From the NCBI GenBank assembly GCA_035222895.1, contig JAVYIG010001594.1:62001-126000 (forward strand): a DNA stretch of 64,000 nucleotides, written 5' to 3'. Positions within the stretch are counted from its first letter, which is position 1. Every line of letters begins with the position of its first letter. The stretch comes from Strongylocentrotus droebachiensis. Taxonomy: Eukaryota > Echinodermata > Echinoidea > Camarodonta > Strongylocentrotidae. The translations under genes and the position numbers were made by a program. The notes beneath the pieces were generated by a model. That model made no database searches and was not told where the DNA came from. It saw nothing but the letters and a program-made list of their open reading frames with translations. Below, one piece after another: positions 1-12,900 of this stretch.

Positions 1-1019
1 TTTGTGTGTGGTGTGTGTACGGGTTCGAATGAATGTAGACTCTCAGCTCTGTCTGTGAGCTGTGCGATTCATGCAATATTGGCTGGGGAAATGCTCAATG
101 GGGGTTGCCATTTTAGCTGCACAGCAAATACACACATACACACTCGCAGATTCCCCATTCGCTTTTCCATGATGCAAGCCACACACTACTGACTCACTCT
201 GGAATAATACACACACCAAGTTGGAAGTCTAATCATCATATTTCCTTGGTCTTTGAAAAGCAGACCCAGTTAACGGTGGATAAAAGGGGATTAATTTTGT
301 AAATCGATCCTTATCACATTCAAAGTTGAAAAGAATCTTAATCTCTCTTACATTATCATAAATTTCATGCAAATAAGGGGGTTGAAATTAGTCTAGCACC
401 CCATATGTCCCTTCAAAATCAATTCATTGTTATATTAGTCTATCCGACTCCAGTCTAAATCTACATCATTATTTACTAAAGTTTCAAGAAGTTAGTGGTT
501 TAATGCTCAAGATGATATAACGGTGCTAAGCTGCTTACAATATCCACTTGAAGACAGAACTTCCTCAAGTTCTTTATAAGTAAGACACTCAATCTTTTGC
601 CCTACTTTCATTAATTCCATCAGATTTTAGAAGTATTTCATACTTGGCACAGGCTGCTTTATATATCATGTTTTTTTATAGCATTGAGAACTAATACCTC
701 AAGGAGATGTGCCTATTTGGCTGTTTCATTGAGTTTCAAATCATGCTTTGAAAAGTCTTCAGAGTTCAGACTCTAATACAATATGCTCAGTTTAAGGTTC
801 ATTTTTTTTTATTAAAGTGGCCTTTTTAATTGGCTCAACATTTCAAGTTACTTTTACAATTATTCATCTATCTACTATTATTAATAGGCCAAATAAAAAT
901 TTAAAAATGTTTTATAGCAAAATATTTATAACTTGACGTATGAACAATTATGATAACTTTATTTCTTATCATTTTAATTGTACATGCATGTGATCCTTCC
1001 TGTTTTTATACACATTTTT

Positions 1020-1115
1020 TTGTAAACATTGCATCAGTGGTCCTTGGACTACTGCATTGTACATACTACATTTTGATATTAATAAACCAAAAGTGAATTA
1101 AATTGAATTGAATGT
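1020..1115 (+). repeat. Possible non-LTR retrotransposon 3' tail
   Basis: Ends TTGATATTAATAAACC...AATTGAATTGAATG, resembling the simple-repeat tails of CR1/L2-type elements. No coding remnant is visible upstream. Confidence 0.3.
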
Positions 1116-2135
1116 CGCACCATCAATCAATGGCTTGACAATTGAGAGAAAATGAATAAAAATAAAGATAGCTAAAGTTTAAAGCAACTGATTTTAAATG
1201 CACTTATTTTCCTTTGAAACTATCATAATTCTCATTATAATTACTTAGAGCACGATACAATTTTCGTCATTTTTCACTCAAAATTTGAAGAGATGCACCT
1301 GTTGGTGCAACAAATCAGTCTGGTTGAGACTTTCCAACTTTGTGCACATTTCGTTTTATTACTTTTTCAAAAAGCTTATTTCTCCCATTTTCTAAACATC
1401 TATTTGTTATTCTTTAACCTTTATTCATCTTAATCTGCAAAAAAAAGAATATATGCATTATATTGCATCCAACACAGAACCCTAATGCTCAACGTGTCTG
1501 CACACACAAGACTACCGCGGTGTAACTATTTATAGATCATGCCAGGTCACCAGAAAGCACCAATGTCTACTCTCCTAGGCGGTACTGCATGATAAGATTA
1601 CTCATTACCTCATAGTATAGTAGTGGTTGTGATGGTCCCTCACAATGACTGTTTATCAAGCCAAGGTAAAGCCACTGCTGTCTTATTAGTATGCATGAAT
1701 GATTGGCTGTCTGCCCTGCCTACATGCAGTGGGGTAATTAGTCTCTTCTTCAGGCCCCATAGCACTTCAAAATACTCTTGTCATATTTAAATGATTGACT
1801 TATAACAGAGTTTGCATTGATTCTATTTAATAATCATGCCGTATAATCTGTTTACATGCAAGTAATTTAAAGGGTATGTTCAGCCCCTAGACACCTTGAT
1901 GATTTGATTAAAAGAAATTTATAACAATTTTGTTCATGGTTTGAGTAAGATCAGATGTGCATTATTAAAGTTATTATTATTTTTCAATGACATATAATGG
2001 CTGATGATTAAAGACTAATTAGCAACTGAACTTTAAAGTCCCATACTCCCAGCACATGAAGATGATAATATCAACAAATAGATTTTTATGAAGCTTAATT
2101 CCCAAATCTGACGCTGTTAAAAGACTTAGAACAGT

Positions 2136-2174
2136 AAAGAAAGGAAGAAAGGAAGAAAGGAAGAAAGGAAGCAA
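2136..2174 (+). repeat. (GGAA)n microsatellite
   Basis: Five or so GGAAGAAA units. Confidence 0.85.
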
Positions 2175-2752
2175 GAAAGACAAATCTTGCATTAAAATAA
2201 AACTATTTAAAATAAATTCATATATCTTTGATCATACTTGTAGCATTGGACTTGGTTAGAATAACAGAATAGCTTTAATGAAATTGATATTGATCCATGC
2301 GTGCTGGGTTGTGAAAAGTACATTTACATGTACATGGCTATCTGTTGCTGATGAAAGAGCAATGACTTCATCAATAGAAGATGAACCTCCATCTCCTAAT
2401 CCCTGATGAACACGTAGCACAAACCATCCTCTAGTACACCCACCCTTTACATGACTAATCAACAAATTAACTTTGTATCATGCATGCGCCATTCTCTCAA
2501 TTATATCCATCCCTGGCGAGAGTGCATGAGCTCCCCCACGCCACCATTGTGCCAACCATTCTCACTGAAGGGCCGGTTCAGACTACAGAATATTTATAAT
2601 ATGAAACTTCTTTTTCTTTTAAAAAAAAAATCATCTTTATTCAATATTGCTTTTTTTTGTTGAAAATTCTACCAAGAAATGTAGAGAGAATCATCATATA
2701 TTGAAAAGGGTGCACATGAACACACTGGATTTGTAGTAGTAGTAGTACAGTC

Positions 2753-2872
2753 AATAGGGACTTTTAGATTTACGTGGACTGATACGTGTGACGTCCATTC
2801 AAGGCAGTGCATTAAAAGGACGTCGACCGTAGCAATCCACATTGTCTTCGTGCAAATCTAAAAGTCCCTATT
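2753..2872. mobile_element. 120-bp foldback MITE
   Basis: 19-bp inverted ends AATAGGGACTTTTAGATTT (2753-2771) and its complement (2854-2872). The inner arms continue with GACGTCC and GGACGTC, so nearly the whole element folds back. Confidence 0.8.
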
Positions 2873-2888
2873 CCTGTCTATAGCGACC

Positions 2889-3000
2889 GCCCAAGGGAAA
2901 CACAAAAAGTGGCCTTTGTAGACAGGTTCCTTTAGTACATGATTCAATGAGAAACTATTTTCAAGGGAAACAACAAATGTGGCCTTTGTAGGCAGGTGGT
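2889..3000 (+). repeat. Two-copy tandem repeat with TGGCCTTTGTAG core
   Basis: CAAGGGAAACA...GTGGCCTTTGTAGACAGGT recurs about 74 bp downstream with GCAGGT. A third decayed CAGGTTGAC follows. Confidence 0.7.
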
Positions 3001-5634
3001 CACTCACAAAGCAGGTTGACTGTAGTATAAAGAAACTAGTTTTGCAGAGGTCAGTTGACATGATAAGTGGCCAGCCACCAGAGGGCGCTCACGATAAGCC
3101 CAGTCCAGTTACCGGTATACAGTTTTCATGATTCAACGTTCAGGCTATTTATACAGGGAACCTGATTCTCTATCGTGTTTACATTCCAAACGATCCTTAA
3201 ACATACATTTGTCTTTAATAAAGGACATTTTCTCATACATTTATTTTTTATTACAGTCTAGAACAAAAAAGATTACTTATCGTATATGGCCATACAGTTT
3301 TTGTGTAGATGTACAATGAATTTAGGTAGTCTGAAGTCTGAACGGAGGTAACTCCACCAGCATCAAGCCGACAACATTAAACAAATATGTAGTAGATCCC
3401 TCTGATTGAAAGCAATTCAATGAATATGCTTCATGGAGGCTGACGCCCATGTATTCTTCACCACTTATTATTTGGAACACTTCCAAATTTTTGTCATGGA
3501 CAGAGTGGTTTTGTTTTATTCCTTTTTATTTCTTCACTGTTTGAGAAACTAGGATAGTGGCTTCAGACCTCCAGGAGAGTGAACGTGCAATCACTGCAAT
3601 GAAGTATTGTGAATGTATCAGTATGGTGGATGCACAATTTACAGCGCCATCTAACGTCATTGCTGTTAGTGTTTACCCGTAGTCGTTTTCATGTGATGCA
3701 TTATGGGAAAAAGTCTACAAAAATATCAGTTGTGGCAATATTATGTACCCTAGGAGAAAAGAGGATTTAATCAGAATTTTTGTAGGAAAGATATTAATAG
3801 CTTATCCGAGGAAAAAGAAAATCGCTGTCCTAGTGTTTTGGTCATTTTGGCCACTTTTTGGTAAAAATCAACCATTAAGGCCACTTTTGATCTGGGGTGA
3901 ATTTTCCAATCACTGTTATACGCAAAGGAGATTCGATGTGCTTATTCTATGTAAAAATGTGCCCTGAACCCTGCCCCTGATGCTAGAAGAATTGGCCTGT
4001 CGTCGCTTGCCAGTAAGGGGACTGTTAATTGTAAATCCACCTTATTGTTTGGAGATGAATGCTCTACAAAATTGCATCTTTGAAGTTTGAACATTGCGAA
4101 GCCAAACAATGTAAACATGAAAATGCAATATGTGGTATGAGCCTTGGCCCACCATACACTTACATGTACTACAATGTACATGTATGTATTAAAATGTAAA
4201 TGTAGATAATTTTGCCATTATTACAGGACTGTAAGTGTTCCACAGATATTAGCAACAAAAAACAAACCAAAAACACAATAATCATTTTTACACTGTATGA
4301 CTGATCAACAGCACCTTCAAATTCAAAGCTCTATCAAAATGGCATCAAATTCTGAATAAACTTCATCAATTCTTCCTACTGTTTCCAACACTTGATGACG
4401 ACAAAAACAACAACAAAGCAGGAGTTTAAGCCTACCATGATTTCGGCCTACCAGCAATCCTCATAAAGAATATCAGTTTCAAGTATCAGGTTTTAGTCAA
4501 TTTTAAATTTTAAGTCTATATCAATATTGACAGATTATAGAGGAATAAGACTGAAATGAGTGCAATCATTGGAGGATGAAGTACTCTGTAATCTGTATGC
4601 ATAACATGTACTGTACATGTACCTACACACAACAGCGAATATGACATTAACACTTTGGTATCCTATCACCTGCAATGTTTTAGTCTTTTTCAGTATTCAA
4701 TAATGGTAAATGTAAAACCCTTTCTGCTCCAAAATGAGAGATAACAGAAAACTGAAAAATCAAAAGGCAATTAAGAAGCTATTTGACAATGAATTAACCA
4801 AAACTTCCCACAACACTACGACTTCCAAGCTGAAAGAAGTCTTAAAAAAAATATTCAGAAACACCTGGAACGCAGGACATCAGAATGCTATCACTTGTTG
4901 GCTACAACATTCATGTGGCATTCATCATTCATGAATATTCATGTTCAATCACACTCATGATTATGCATGATGAAGCATGAGCGAATCCCCAGCAAGGATT
5001 ACAACATATTCTAAATTTGGAAACAGTCTAGGGAAGAGCAAAGTACACTGGTAGTCTATACAGCTCAGACCACTTTATTTTTCATATACCACTTTGAAAA
5101 TGTTTATGAATCTGAGAATTTACTGATGAAATGCATTACATACTGATGGAAATTTATGCATACTGTATATTTCTAAACAAATACTGGTAGTACAACGGCA
5201 ATAGTATTGTGTACATTGTGGATGCAGTTACAAATCGTTACGCAAAGGTGTCAAAAAAGTCAATTAAAGTATTATTTGCATAGACTATCAGGCATGAGTC
5301 AGCTGGTAGCATGCAGGCTGTGTGAGTTGGATGCATTACAATCAACTCCTGTGTTTCTGACTCATTATGTTTGTGTGTAATACCTGAGATGATGGGTGGG
5401 AGATATTATAATATAGCCAGCTGTTACACATTCTGTAAATACACACAGTTGCAGAAGAAGTTGGGCAAATACAACTACAAATTTATAACAAACACGTCCT
5501 CATCAATCACCGCCACTATTGATGAGAATGTGCTACCTGTATAAATGTCAGAAATAAATAAATAAATTAAAAATAAGCCCATACAATAGAACTACAATAT
5601 CTGTATAAACAACTTTTCAGCCTCAATTAGTACC

Positions 5635-5785
5635 GGTAGGCAGTTTCCCCGGCAAAATTTGTATCATCACGTATTAGTCAAAACATATTATTTCACATGA
5701 TTGGTAATAGTAATAGGAGCTTCTATTTCATTTTTTGAGAGGGGGGGGGGGGGGGGGGTTCCAAAACCGGTCTATACCTTTAAGA
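5635..5785. repeat. Dispersed repeat, pair with 34755-34890
   Basis: Shares CCCGGCAAAATTT, GTATTAGTCAAAA and TTTCACATGATTGGTAATA with the copy at 34.8 kb. An 18-G run (5741-5758) replaces part of the other copy. Confidence 0.75.
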
Positions 5786-6261
5786 GTAAAATGGAAGCCC
5801 AAAATATATTTACGAGTTAATAAAGTTCAGTGGCTGAGTGACGAGTGGGCCCGACCCAGTCAAGCGGTTCCCTGATACGATACACCTCTAACTGAAGGCT
5901 AGGGTGCAGGTGTGTCCTACAGTACTGTAGACCCATGACTTACACCAACACAATCAAATGCAAGGGAAATCGAGGGGGAAAATCCTCACCTTTCATTCAC
6001 CAATAAAAGCACAGCAGACCTATCAAGAATGGGGGTGGGAGTAGAGAATGGGCGGACTTCACACTAATATTCTAAACATGTGTTTATACTAGAGCTAATT
6101 CTTGTTGTAAATTAAAATATGCCCTGGCAACGTTTTATTTAACAAGAATGGCATATATTAAACCCTCTTAATATTTTTAAGGGCTACTTCTTGTAAGATA
6201 CATGTAGAAGCACTGGCAGTTAGCATCACATATTTAAGGTTACATGTACATGTACATGTAT

Positions 6262-6380
6262 AGGGTAAGCCTGAATCCGATGAAGGGGGCAATAATATAT
6301 CTGTAAAGCGCTTTTAGGCACATCGTTGTATTGATGTATTGAGCGCTATATAAACACAGAATATTATTATTATTATTATA
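6262..6380 (+). repeat. Dispersed repeat with AAGCGCTTT/GAGCGCTATATAA and ATT tail
   Basis: GTAAAGCGCTTTTAGGCAC ... GAGCGCTATATAAACACAG then (ATT)n. It is homologous in reverse to 10860-10965 and 26850-26970. It looks like a SINE 3' domain. Confidence 0.65.
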
Positions 6381-7200
6381 GGCAGACATTTTTTTTTTAG
6401 ATTAATTAATATTCCTCGGATTTGGTGGGCACTGCAAAATATTAACATAACACTCGTCAAAATGAGCAAGTACATTACCCTTTTGATTCAGGATACTAAA
6501 TACTCCCACATCACAAGATTATTTGCCTTGGCTCCAACTTGACAAAAGTGTATCAGTGTAGTGTATCTACATCTACTTCTATCAAGTTATCAACAACTTA
6601 ATATGAAACATAATCAGGCATCATTTGGGTCCAAAACATGGAAATGAATTTTGAGAAATCACTGCCTACAGTATATTAAGTACTACATGTATTGTATACA
6701 TTGTACTTAAATCTGGTGAATTTTCCTTTTATCCCCAGAGATTTGGGAGGATTTGAGTAATTTACAATTACTTCCATTTTCAACATTATAATGAAACACA
6801 CACACAAATCCAAATTAATACAGAATAATGTGGAACATACATGTACATATATATTTATTTTTTGGAGAGAGACAGAGACAGGCAGTCAGTGAGCTGTGGA
6901 GACAGTGAGATAAGATAAATACAGAGTCAAATAGAAATACAGACAGATTGTGTTTCATTCACTAACAGAACAAAACTAGCATTGAAATGCTCCACTCAAT
7001 ACAGAGAATTCCTCTCTTTTTTAAATTACAATAGAAAGAGAAAGAGAGGTAGAGAGAGAGAGAGCCAATGGGAGGGTCTTTTTGTATAGAATCATTTCTA
7101 TGGGTCTGAAAATGTGTGTGGCGACAGTGAGTCACGCAAGAACCTCTTCAAAAGCAAAGCCAATGCATTGCCAGTGTAGGGACTCATTCAAAAAATTACA

Positions 7201-7270
7201 CTACAGCCCCCCCCTCCCCTCCCCCCTCCATTCTCTCCCTCTCTCTCTCTCCCTCTCTCTCTCTCTCTCA
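7201..7270 (+). repeat. C-rich and (CT)n microsatellite
   Basis: CCCCCCCTCCCC then CTCTCTCT to 7269. Confidence 0.85.
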
Positions 7271-8185
7271 ATACTACATTTGTAGTTTCTACATGGTTGA
7301 GTCAGTAAGAATATAGAAGCTTTTCCTCAAATGCTTGCAACGAAAAATCTTATCAACAAATATCTATAAAAAGGGATAAACCCGAACTTTAAAAATGTAT
7401 ACACCTGTATTGCTTTCCCTATTTTTATTGTGTAGGCTTGATAAAAAAAGATAGGACATCTATTAAAAACTCTGCAACATAATTACATAATTACAGAGAA
7501 GCATTGCAGCTACATGTAAAGTTTGATTTTACTATTTTAAAAAAAAAAATGAAAAGCTAATCAATTTCATTGTAAGTGTGGAACATGGAACATGGGGGGG
7601 GGGGGGGGAGAAATGACCTACAGTGTACATTTGTATTCACCCCCACCCCCCCCCCCCCAGCACTACCTACATGTACATGTATCTCACCCTATAGACCTGA
7701 GATTACAACTGGAACTACTACATAACTATTTGTAAAGTAAATACCACTTGTTCGTTATATATTTGTTTTGACTGTATTATAGAAGCAAAGTCCATGTAAA
7801 ACCTCAACCCCCGAAATGTCATCCCATCTTTTTGTACAGGTTGTCATCTATAGCTGAGCGTTATCAAATATCCATGCATTTCATTTGATAACACCTTTGA
7901 TCATATTCTGCACTTTGAAATTGGACATTTGTCAAAGGATGGGGCTATGCAAGTGGAATTTGATCTCTACAGAGGAAAAGAGAGGATGCAATTGAATTAC
8001 ATTGTATTACATCGCAAATATGCCAGTACATGTATGCATTGTACATGTAGGTACAAAATGCAAATTAAAACTCAACCAATGGCCTAAAAATAGGAGCATA
8101 TGCGAACTCTGAACAAAGACGGTATTATGTGCAGATACAGAACATCTACAATGAATGATTGTGAATACATGAACATCGACTTTAA

Positions 8186-8725
8186 AGGGGAAGTCCACCC
8201 TGAAATTAAGTTAGTTTTAATAGGAGTAGAAAAATGAGAGAAACAAGTCAGTGAAAGCTTGAGCAAATTCTGATTAAAAATAAGGAAGTTAGGATTTTTT
8301 AAGTTGTGATCAATCAAACACAAATTGGCAACTCTATGACGTAAAATGCGAGCTCAACTTCCATTTGCTTAGTACTAAAAAAATCTAAAATTTTCATTTT
8401 CCCTCAAGAAAAATTTCAATCATACATGCACCCTAAATATAATAATTGCAAATATGTTTCTATACTCCCCCTGCAAGGAACAAATATATATTCCGTCATC
8501 AATAACGAAGAAAACATGATTTTATGGAATATTATGCACAAAGCAAATGAAGGAGAGCTCCTATAATAAGTCACAGAGTTGCCAATTTGTATTTGATTGA
8601 TCACAACTTCAATAATTCATAACTTTCTTATTTTCATTCAGAATTTGCTCAAACTTTCACTCACCTGATTTTCTTATTATTCTGCCTCTATCGAAACAAA
8701 CTTATTTTGGGGGTGGACTTTCCCT
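8186..8725. mobile_element. TTAA-flanked foldback MITE, 540 bp
   Basis: Ends AGGGGAAGTCCACCC and GGGTGGACTTTCCCT, flanked by TTAA (8182-8185, 8726-8729). Arms remain similar for about 165 bp, including GTTGTGATCAATCAAA and GGCAACTCT in inverted order. TTAA targeting suggests a piggyBac-type parent. Confidence 0.85.
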
Positions 8726-9929
8726 TTAAGGGGATGAAACCAAAAACTGTGAGATGATTCCACAATAAACAAATCTATAATCCATGTATTTTATCTACAT
8801 GTACAGTATATAATCAAAATACAGTGTTGACAGACCATGTGTCAAAACTCAAAATTAAATTTTACTATCAAAGAAACCTGTCACATATTTTGAGCATACA
8901 GTACATAATTGAGAATCCTGCCATGCTATACAGCATTGTTCATGTATTCTTTTTTTTCAATCATCTCGAAAGTGAAAGTAGGCCCTTTTACACCGAAAAG
9001 GTTAGATTGGAATCACTGTTCACATTCACATTGCACTTTTGTGCCTGTTCATACATGGACTAATCTTATTTTGTTATTCCACAGAGTAAACTTCATTCAC
9101 AGTACTACACAAATCACATCCACTGTACACTTTGACTGTATTGCTATGCCAAAATCATGGTTAACAATAACATGATCACAAATACTTTCTGAAAATCAAA
9201 TAAGGGGCAATTTCACCATTCTATTGCATCCTATAGAAATCATTCTAATGAAAAATAAATGTTTGAATAGTACCATTAATCACTCCCTGTGTGAATGGCA
9301 CTATCATAACTGTTTTAAAAAACAAGAAATGCTTTTCTCTCAGCACCACAGCCTCCAAATCCCAACATCTCTTTACAAACTTTGCTTGGGTCACATATTT
9401 GTGATATCTCAGGAGTCAGCTCCGAAACCATTCCACGCTTTCTACTTCAAAGGAGCGATGAGTGTTGTCATGGCGACCAGAGGACTGCTGACTGGTATTG
9501 AGGGAGTCTCTACCAATACTGTGTATTAATTAGTCTTCAGAAGTCGACCTGACCAGAGTTGGACGTGACTGCCTGCCTGGTCTATCTATCATACATCATT
9601 TTGTATTCATTATTTCATTGTCCCATTTATTAGGAAATTGAGGTGGTGGGGGGGGGGGGGGGTAGATAGAGACTGCTACAAATTGCTCTACAGTGTACCT
9701 CTTTAAGTAAACACCCATGTCTACAGAAAAAATATGTGTATCAAGTAATGACAATGAGTATGCAATGTGCAATTCTCAACATTTCATTTCCGTTCTTAAC
9801 CTCTCTCTTTTGCCTTCCTCACACTCCCTGCTTCTAGTTAGTAGTAAGAATATTGTACTGTCTTTTCCTCTCTTGTCTTCTACGTCTCTTTTTCAGTATT
9901 TCTACCTCTCTCTGCCTCTCATTACCCCA

Positions 9930-10020
9930 CTTATTTTCCCATCTCTCTCTCTCTCTCTATCTATCTCCCCCCCCCCTCCCTCTCTTTCTCTATCTATCTC
10001 TCTCTCTCTCTCTCTCTCTC
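9930..10020 (+). repeat. (CT)n microsatellite
   Basis: CTCTCTAT/CTCTCTCT run with a C9 tract near 9967. It explains the Ser/Leu-rich frames here. Confidence 0.85.
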
Positions 10021-10859
10021 ATATCCTTCCCTTTTGCTCGCCTGCTGTCAATGTGTAAATCACCCTCTACTTCCTTTATTTTTATTGGGAGAACACCACA
10101 ACCTTTTTCACTCACAACTCCCCTTTTTTGTTTACTTGTTGAAAATGATAAACAAGTACTGATTACAGTCATCATGTTCCCCATGCTTCAAGCAAAATAG
10201 ATTTATCTCATAGATATTTTCTCTAACATGTACATGTACATCAGTAGTATCATAATGACAGGCCAAGATGGCTTCATGCCAGAATCTCTCAGACTCAGAG
10301 ATATGACATCTTATCCTCCCTCATTGAAAAAAATTAAACACTTTTCTCAATTGTTTCCTTTCCTTCCTCTAAGTATACATTCTCCCTATTTACAGGATGA
10401 GACAACATACATGTACAAGACTTACAAGTTGTATTATTCCATGAATGTCTACATTAATAAATATTAATGAGTTTGTAAACTGGCCACAGACAGAGTCCTT
10501 TAAAGCCCCTATCATGGATTTGCAAGTTCTCAAAACTATCAATCTCAAACTGCATCTGTAGCAGCAAGATGGGTTCATGAAAGTTTTCAGATCAAAAGAC
10601 TACAGTATGTGGTTTTGTCTCTATGGGTGAAAATTTAAGTGTGTATTTACTATTTTGTACACAACAAAAGGGGTGGATAAAGCAAGTTGCCAGTTGCAAA
10701 TTTCAAATAAAAAAAGAAAAATAACTGTTACTTTGGTTTGGGGGTACTTCATTGATACTACATCTCTGACTGTGCAAGATCTCCTCTGTTTCATGTGTTA
10801 GAGGAGTTTCAAAATGTCTGGAACCAGCCAGATTTTTTAGTCTATTCCCATACTTAGTA

Positions 10860-10965
10860 ATGATAAATATGGATTCATATAGCGCTTAATATAAAATTCA
10901 GTCTCTCAATAACACTTGACATATATTATTATTATTACCCTGGCCATCAAATTTATTCACATACA
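10860..10965 (-). repeat. Dispersed AGCGCTTAATA repeat, second copy
   Basis: CATATAGCGCTTAATATAA ... ATTATTATTATTACCCTGGCCATCA. Diverged member of the family at 6262. Confidence 0.5.
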
Positions 10966-11119
10966 GTGTACATCTCATCTAAGGTGGACCAATTGGTATA
11001 CACTTCCAGACGTCCATGGCATCACAAACTGTCATAAAACACAACTGAGGGTGCAGAATTCAAAAATCAGATAAAAGGGTGCTCATAAAAATACAGTGGG
11101 TTGCAGAGTCAACTAATTT

Positions 11120-11450
11120 TAGATGAAGTTGAGCTACATGTACATCGACGCTCTAGCCTGCCTGTGTGCAGCTGCGCTGAGTGGTCATACATGTACAATG
11201 CCCACCATTCTCTGCTCCCTTGGGAGTATTCCTACTACAATATGGTCACCATGTGCATGTGGGCATGTATGGTCATTACTAATAACACACGGCTTTTACA
11301 TCATCCTACCAGGTCCCCATTTCTCTCTTGGGTATGGAGTGTTAAATTTAAATTAATGCATTGCCAAAGAATATTAGTGCCATGTCTCGGATCAAACCTA
11401 CCTTTGCATTTCAAGTCAAGTGTTTAACCACAAGACTACGACACATCTGG
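11120..11450 (-). mobile_element. Diverged tRNA-derived SINE, same core as the 30.6-kb copy
   Basis: On the minus strand: a box-A-like TCTTGTGGTTAAACACTTGA, a B-box-like GGTTTGATCC, then TTCTTTGGCAATGCATTAAT and a GGGGACCTGGTA segment. These correspond to the core of the copy at 30618. Confidence 0.55.
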
Positions 11451-11936
11451 TCATTTTTTTTTGTAAAGTCTAAAAGTTTAATTCTGTTCGCTGAACGTTA
11501 AAAGTAGTAGTGAAAGAGAGCATCATGTTTCACTGTGTCTAGTAGTGTTGACAACTGGCTCCGAGGAAGGGCAAATTTGCAATATACATAAATAATAACC
11601 TTTTACTGAAGCCTGATGGATGGGTAGATGTACTACATGTTGTACATGTATGTAGCAGAAACACTAGGCTATCATGTAACTTTGTATAACAAATTTTATT
11701 TAAATCTACCTGGTAATATGGTATGAATTGTATCATAAAAGGAGAAACGGAGTGGTGAGACTGAGAGTACAATGATATTGAAATAATGGTAGTATTGATA
11801 AAGATTAACTTTACTAAAAATTTACACAACTGGAAAATTAGAAATGTCCTGATATTAAACAGCAATTTTCATGCAAGAAACTCTTGTGAATTGCAAATAT
11901 TCAGTGTTGTCACGTCAGTTGAGTCATGAGCTTGAG

Positions 11937-12037
11937 TAGACCGAAATTTCTGTCTCTTTCGTTCGTAAGCCTCTGCGGAGTCTGCTCCTCTCCCAAATTA
12001 GAGGCTAACGGACAAAAGAGACAGACATTTCGGTCTA
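11937..12037. mobile_element. 101-bp MITE with 9-bp target duplication
   Basis: Inverted ends TAGACCGAAAT... and ...ATTTCGGTCTA, with an inner CTGTCTCTTT/AAAGAGACAG match. Direct flanks GAGCTTGAG lie at 11928-11936 and 12038-12046. A 9-bp duplication suggests a Mutator-like parent. Confidence 0.85.
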
Positions 12038-12458
12038 GAGCTTGAGTAGTTGAGTCGTCAGTTGTCATGGTTGTGATTTATATTTGTGGCATAAAATTGT
12101 ATAAGTCTGAACTCACTTCATTAATGAACATTTTATTAGTGGATTTATCACATGTTAAATATCCTGTTTTGGGGGTAATCCAAGTAGGCTAGATCTAGAT
12201 CTAGATCTACTAATATAGCCAAAAGAGTTTGCATCAGCATCTGTTATACATAGTTTGTAGAACAGCAGTCATATATTCTCATTTCCACTGAACTGAAGTG
12301 AAGTGATTAGTAAAGAGGAGCTTGTTTTTATTTTAGTTTTTACATTGTAAATTTGTAGGCTAGATTAATTCCATTGGGATTTTAAGGAAATTAAGCTCAT
12401 GAAACTATTTGTCGATACATGCAAAGATTGGGGTATTATAAATCTCAAAGAAACTCAC

Positions 12459-12538
12459 GTTTTAACCCCCTTGGGTTCGATTGTTTTTGACGTGGCATTC
12501 TCGTGTGTTTTCTTCCAGTTCCACAGCTCTGCGCCCAT
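12459..12538 (-). CDS. Possible first coding exon of an unidentified minus-strand gene
   Basis: ATG at 12538 (context taATGG) opens 26 codons starting MGAELWNWKKTHENATSK and ending at a strong donor AC|gtgagt (12458). The frame is open further upstream to another Met at 12664, with an Arg/Ala-rich presequence-like stretch. It sits beside a CpG-rich region with a CRE. I do not recognize the protein and found no convincing downstream exons in 1-12400. It may be spurious. Confidence 0.25.
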
Positions 12539-12829
12539 TACATTACACACAGAACGAGATGACGGAGCGGCGGCGAGAAGAAGGTCGTGATGCCTGGTTT
12601 GAATGACGAGTCGGAAAGCTGCAAGTGGACTCCGTCTGGCTGGGAAATCCCTTGATTTTCTCAAAAATAAAACAAATTAAGGTTCTCAGCGCCCCTTCCC
12701 CGCTATGGCATGACCATGGTCCGGGGCTTCATAACAAAGTTATATTCATTCACTACTGGTAACGGTCAAAATTCCTGGGAAATTCCGCATGGAAACCACA
12801 AATTTCGTATAGCATGGCTTCGGTGTTTA

Positions 12830-12900
12830 TACGCTAAAGTTGTACGATCGCGTGACGTAGGCATATGATTAACGGCCATGACGTCACGTGCTGGGTATGC
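12830..12900. promoter_or_regulatory. CpG-rich block with palindromic CRE overlapping an E-box
   Basis: TGACGTCA at 12879-12886 overlaps CACGTG at 12885-12890, and a second CGTGACGT half-site lies near 12851. This is typical of CREB/ATF and bHLH-ZIP binding. It may serve the putative minus-strand exon at 12.46-12.54 kb. Confidence 0.45.

Larger units (their letters stand above)
1..2752. other. No gene recognized
   Basis: AT-rich DNA. The longest frames are about 60-70 codons, without domain motifs. The minus-strand frame at 2256-2465 contains GLGDGGSSSIDEVIALSSATDS, which I do not recognize, and it lacks clear splice sites. Confidence 0.6.
2873..8181. other. No gene recognized; simple repeats and repeat fragments
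   Basis: AT-rich DNA with CATGTA-type simple repeats, an 18-G run, GA tracts near 7036-7065 and G/C runs near 7595 and 7645. No exon-like frame with flanking splice sites was identified. Confidence 0.55.
8730..11119. other. No gene recognized
   Basis: Contains a slightly GC-richer patch at 9400-9560 and the CT repeats. The patch has open frames on both strands but no family I recognize. Confidence 0.5.

Noticed and set aside
2256-2465. Minus-strand frame with GLGDGGSSSIDEVIALSS
   Set aside because: It looks somewhat protein-like, but I recognize no family and see no paired splice sites.
9717-10200. Ser/Leu-rich plus-strand frames of about 115 codons
   Set aside because: Products of the CT microsatellite; no domain or splice context.
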